Positions 31,716-34,362 of a DNA stretch of 34,362 bases are shown here, piece by piece (positions within the stretch are counted from its first letter, which is position 1; every line of letters begins with the position of its first letter). Made by a program: the position numbers and the translations under genes. The DNA is taken from assembly GCA_002311335.1 (NCBI GenBank), contig DBZX01000071.1, positions 32,069 to 66,430 on the forward strand, given 5' to 3'. This DNA comes from a bacterium UBP10_UBA1149 (GTDB taxonomy: Bacteria; Desulfobacterota; Binatia; UBA1149). Below the pieces are notes generated by a model. It saw only the letters and a program-made list of their open reading frames with translations. It was not told the DNA's origin and made no database searches.

Positions 31716-32758
31716 CGCTTGCCGCGATAGCGGACGCTTCGCTTGCCCGGAATGATTTCTCCCATGATCGACGCCCCGCAGCGCGCCCTGCGCAGGTAGG
31801 TAACGAGGCGCTTAGCCTGGCTGGCTGCAACGACCATCACGTAACCGATGCCGCAGTTGAAGGTACGATCCATCTCCGCGCGAGAGACGCCTCCCTTGCT
31901 GGCGAGCAATTCAAATATCGGCAGGGACGGAAAGGAGTCGCGATCAACCACCGCGGAGACTCCCTCGGGCAGAACCCGCGGCAGGTTGCCAGTCAGTCCT
32001 CCGCCGGTGATGTGTGCCATCGCGTTGATACGAAATCTCGCCAGGGCACCCAGTACCGGTCGAACATAAACCAGGGTTGGCTCGAGCAACTCGTCTTCCA
32101 GGCTGCGCCCCAACTCGCGGCGAAAGCGTCCGAGAGAGCGTCGGTTGGTGACACCCAGTGCCTTGCGCGCCAGGCTGTAGCCGTTGCTGTGCAGGCCCGA
32201 TGAGTGCAAGCCCACGAGCACGTCGCCCGCTCGCACAGCGCTCCCGTCGATGAGGTCTTTCTCTTCGGCGACGCCTACGCAGAAACCCGCGAGGTCGTAG
32301 TGTCCGTCGGGATAGAAGCCGGGCATTTCTGCCGTCTCGCCGCCGACCAGGCTGGCCTTCGACTGCCGGCAGCCTTCGGCGATGCCAGCAATGATCGATT
32401 CCGCGTCGATAGACGCCAGCTTGCCCGCCGCGAGGTAGTCAAGGAAGAACAGCGGGCTCGCCCCGGCCGTGATCAAGTCGTTCACGTTCATCGCCACGAG
32501 GTCGATGCCTATGCTGTTGTGGCGGCCGGCCAGTATGGCTACTTCGAGCTTGGTCCCCACGCCGTCGGACGAGGACAGCAGCACCGGCTTGCGGTAGCGG
32601 GAGGGAACACGGACGGCGGCGGCAAAGGGGCCAACGCCCGATAGAACGTCTGCCGTGCGGGTGGACCCCGCTAGCGCGGCGATTCGTTTTACCAGCCTGT
32701 CAGCCGCCGCGACGTCAACGCCTGCGCTTCGGTAAGTGTGCGAGCCTGCAGAAGCCAC
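31712..32758 (-). CDS. purM: Phosphoribosylformylglycinamidine cyclo-ligase
   Basis: The protein is 348 aa from GTG 32758. It closes the imidazole ring of FGAM with ATP, giving AIR. Signatures: YRSAGVDVAAAD, SSSDGVGTKLEVA, GIDLVAMNVNDLITAGASPLFFLDYLA, LVGGETAEMPGFY and AHITGGGLTGNLPRVLP. It lies between comF (31 bp upstream) and purN (overlapping), so the three form one minus-strand operon. Confidence 0.96.
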   Translation of the reverse strand: MASAGSHTYRSAGVDVAAADRLVKRIAALAGSTRTADVLSGVGPFAAAVRVPSRYRKPVLLSSSDGVGTKLEVAILAGRHNSIGIDLVAMNVNDLITAGASPLFFLDYLAAGKLASIDAESIIAGIAEGCRQSKASLVGGETAEMPGFYPDGHYDLAGFCVGVAEEKDLIDGSAVRAGDVLVGLHSSGLHSNGYSLARKALGVTNRRSLGRFRRELGRSLEDELLEPTLVYVRPVLGALARFRINAMAHITGGGLTGNLPRVLPEGVSAVVDRDSFPSLPIFELLASKGGVSRAEMDRTFNCGIGYVMVVAASQAKRLVTYLRRARCGASIMGEIIPGKRSVRYRGKR

Positions 32759-32789
32759 GTGCCGCGATTATCGGAGCGGCCGCGAGTAG

Positions 32790-33491
32790 TCAAAGACACG
32801 CTGGTTCTATTCTCGTGGCGGATCGCGTCGCTGGCGTGGCCAGCAGGCAGGCAAAGTGCACGCTTCCAGCTCCGGCCCGGGCCAGTGCCTGGGCGCAGTC
32901 GCCGGCGGTCGCGCCCGTCGTGCAGACATCGTCGACCAGCAGTACCCGGGCCCCGGTGGGCATTTGTCGTGGGCAGTAGAACTGGCCGTGTAAGCTGCGC
33001 CGCTGGGCCCCGCTGCTGCGGGCCTGGGCCTGTCCAGGCCTGCGTTTCAGCAGAGTGGTACGGCAGGGGACGGCCAGTGCTCGCGCGGCAGAGCAGGCAA
33101 GCCAGCCGGCCTGGTTGAAGCCCCTTGTTTTCTGGCGCTCGGGTACCGAGGCTACCGGCACCACGAAGTCTATCGCCGGTGCCCAGTCGGCCACCGCGGC
33201 GGCAAACAGCAGGCACAAGGCCCGGCCCCTGCTGCGCAGGCCGCCGTATTTGAATGCCCGCAGGGAGGCCGAAAGGCCTGGCATGGGTTCAGCTTCGTAA
33301 AGGTCTACGAAGCCCGCCCGTAGGATGGCAGGGTGGCATGGAAGCAGCGGAGCCATGCGCGCCCTGGTAGAGCAGGCGCCGTAACACCGGGACTGTTTTG
33401 CGAAATCAGCGGGTGAGAAACAGGCCGGGCAGTAGTGGCTGCCAAGCGCTGCGAGCAGGCGCAGGTAATACGAAGGCCCTGCTGCTGACAT
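32790..33491 (-). CDS. comF: ComF-family phosphoribosyltransferase-like protein
   Basis: The protein is 233 aa from ATG 33491, preceded by AGGA at a good distance; TTG 33497 is less likely. An N-terminal CPAC with a later CYGAC resembles the degenerate zinc finger of ComF. SLRAFKYGGLRSRGRAL, VPVASVPERQKTRGFNQAGWLA and the PRPP loop LLVDDVCTTGATAGDCAQAL are the family core. ComF proteins help single-stranded DNA pass into the cytoplasm in natural transformation, but many members lack that evidence. It is the first gene of an operon with purM and purN. Confidence 0.88.
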   Translation of the reverse strand: MSAAGPSYYLRLLAALGSHYCPACFSPADFAKQSRCYGACSTRARMAPLLPCHPAILRAGFVDLYEAEPMPGLSASLRAFKYGGLRSRGRALCLLFAAAVADWAPAIDFVVPVASVPERQKTRGFNQAGWLACSAARALAVPCRTTLLKRRPGQAQARSSGAQRRSLHGQFYCPRQMPTGARVLLVDDVCTTGATAGDCAQALARAGAGSVHFACLLATPATRSATRIEPACL

Positions 33492-33505
33492 ACTCAAGTC
33501 CTACC

Positions 33506-33564
33506 CCATGTATTAGCGTTGGCGCAATAACTTTTTAGACATATAAACGTTGGCTAATGCATGG
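33506..33564. promoter_or_regulatory. Divergent control region: inverted repeat around a promoter
   Basis: CCATGTATTAGC (33506-33517) and GCTAATGCATGG (33553-33564) are inverted copies with one mismatch, 35 bp apart. Between them lies TTGGCG (33519-33524), 17 bp, TATAAA (33542-33547), the best sigma70-like promoter in the window, reading + toward the gene at 33650. A direct repeat CGTTGGC occurs at 33517-33523 and 33548-33554, 31 bp apart, close to three helical turns. The region is AT-rich against its surroundings and lies 15 bp from the comF start. Confidence 0.6.
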
Positions 33565-33649
33565 TTGACGAGGTCGATGGTTTGTAATAGCTCAGCGGAG
33601 GTAGCAGTCGGGCACGACGCAGCCTGGAGCGGTGCGACCCGGATAGAAC

Positions 33650-34234
33650 GTGGCTGGTAAAGAAACCGACAGGGGAGTCGGAGACGGCGGACAGGATCTG
33701 TTGGCTGAGGACGCGGCTGAGGATAAGGCCGAGGATAAGGCCGAGGAAACTGCCCCTGGCTCGACTACCGGAGAAGCGTCGGTCGAGGTGCCCCGGGTAG
33801 CCGAGGTTGCTGAGGTCGAGACATGGCTCGAAGACATGGCCGACGAGTTGGCCGAAGTCATAGGCCGAGCGGAGGCCGCTGAGCAGGAAGGGCTTCACGA
33901 TTATGCGGTCGCGCTGGTGCGAGACCGATTACCGGTGGCCGAGCCATCGGCAGGGCGGGCGTCGAGTAATAAAGAGGGCGAGGATTCACTCGGAGGAAGA
34001 GGCACTGGTGTAAACAGTTTTGGCCTGGGTGTGCTCTTGTGCATCGTGGGCCCGCTGCTGATACCGGTTTTTCCGCCGATCGGGATGCTCTTCCTCTTTG
34101 CCGGGCTGGGCCTGCTTGTCTGGGCACTGCTCGTGATGTTGCTCCAGAAGTTCTGGAGCGGGATGACTGGAGCGTGGGCTGAGAGAGGAGACGACGGAAA
34201 TCCTGCAGCAGGATCAGATCGAGAAGAAGAATAG
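33650..34234 (+). CDS. Acidic protein with two C-terminal membrane helices, unknown
   Basis: The protein is 194 aa from GTG 33650; no strong ribosome binding site decides it. The N-terminal half is highly acidic, with a four-unit AEDX repeat at residues 19-34 and a predicted helix VETWLEDMADELAEVIGRAEAAEQ. A linker follows, then two hydrophobic helices (about 125-145 and 147-167) broken by PVFPPIG, and a short acidic tail. It should be an inner-membrane protein with the acidic domain in the cytoplasm. I recognise no family. It is 2 bp from the next gene and probably cotranscribed. Confidence 0.6.
   Translation: MAGKETDRGVGDGGQDLLAEDAAEDKAEDKAEETAPGSTTGEASVEVPRVAEVAEVETWLEDMADELAEVIGRAEAAEQEGLHDYAVALVRDRLPVAEPSAGRASSNKEGEDSLGGRGTGVNSFGLGVLLCIVGPLLIPVFPPIGMLFLFAGLGLLVWALLVMLLQKFWSGMTGAWAERGDDGNPAAGSDREEE
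33704..33751 (+). repeat. Four tandem 12-bp units in the coding region
   Basis: The units are GCTGAGGACGCG, GCTGAGGATAAG, GCCGAGGATAAG and GCCGAGGAAACT, encoding AEDA, AEDK, AEDK and AEET. The pattern suggests recent in-frame slippage expansion of an acidic segment. Confidence 0.8.
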
Positions 34235-34236
34235 CG

Positions 34237-34362
34237 ATGGCGAAAGATAAAGAGGAACTGAGCGCAGAAGAAATCTCCGGCATCCACGAACAGCGACGGG
34301 TCGAGCAGAAGCAGGAAGCCGACCGCCGCAAGCGTGGCAGAGAGCAGATGGCCAGCGTGTGG
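34237..34362 (+). CDS. Charged N-terminus of a protein, cut by the window end
   Basis: ATG 34237 begins 42 open codons running to the edge. The residues are almost all charged or polar and helical (AKDKEELSAEEISGIHEQRR followed by VEQKQEADRRKRGREQ). GAGAAGAAG lies just upstream and could be its ribosome binding site. It follows the acidic membrane protein by 2 bp, so the two are likely partners. Function cannot be read from this fragment. Confidence 0.6.
   Translation, partial: MAKDKEELSAEEISGIHEQRRVEQKQEADRRKRGREQMASVW

Noticed and set aside
1..34362. tRNA genes, CRISPR arrays, insertion sequences or prophage genes
   Set aside because: I looked in the gaps for cloverleaf ends, regularly spaced repeats, transposases and terminal repeats and saw none. 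A covariance-model search would be needed to exclude small RNAs.

Overview
This is a GC-rich, gene-dense bacterial chromosome segment. I see no rRNA, tRNA, CRISPR array, insertion sequence or prophage gene. LpxD and LptE mark a diderm that makes lipopolysaccharide. The order yceD-rpmF-fabG-acpP-rpiB-glyA-nrdR-ribD-ribBA-ribH-nusB-leuS-lptE-rpsT-murJ resembles the clusters of the former Deltaproteobacteria (Desulfobacterota, Myxococcota and relatives). An uncultured member of that assemblage is the best guess; this is inference from gene order and protein character, with no phylogeny run.

Region 1 (1-10513, all +) is a surface-polysaccharide cluster: a 5'-truncated alkaline-phosphatase-superfamily hydrolase, two GT4 and three GT2 glycosyltransferases, a GT-C membrane glycosyltransferase, a UDP-N-acetylhexosamine dehydrogenase and an SDR sugar 4-epimerase. 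Many genes overlap by 4-14 bp, so the region is probably one or two transcripts. No flippase, polymerase or ABC exporter is visible, so the locus probably continues to the left.

Region 2 (10514-12639) holds a small membrane protein plus a 16-cysteine polyferredoxin behind their own promoter-like site, followed by a convergent hisI-hisG pair.

Region 3 (12640-26342) is a long housekeeping run: lpxD, then a yceD-rpmF-fabG-acpP block, then the tightly overlapping rpiB-glyA-nrdR-ribD-ribBA-ribH-nusB-leuS-lptE block, a convergent rpsT and then murJ. Compared with the familiar cluster, plsX/fabH/fabD, fabF, ribE and holA are missing from their usual places. The genes after two of these gaps, fabG and rpiB, have no conventional start codon that gives a complete protein. 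The RibB half of RibBA has also lost most of its catalytic residues while the GTP cyclohydrolase II half looks intact.

Region 4 (26333-34362) is mixed: mazG and a secreted TPR protein (-), an unknown 126-aa protein (+) with a 449-bp upstream gap and a good intrinsic terminator, purU (+), a double-ACT protein (-), a TIGR04283-type glycosyltransferase (+), a comF-purM-purN operon (-), and at the right edge two charged proteins (+), the last cut by the window end. A structured divergent control region separates comF from these last two.

No obvious new defence or mobile system is present. The best leads are the abbreviated housekeeping operon with non-AUG starts, the dead RibB domain, the membrane-protein/polyferredoxin unit and the inverted-repeat-flanked divergent promoter.
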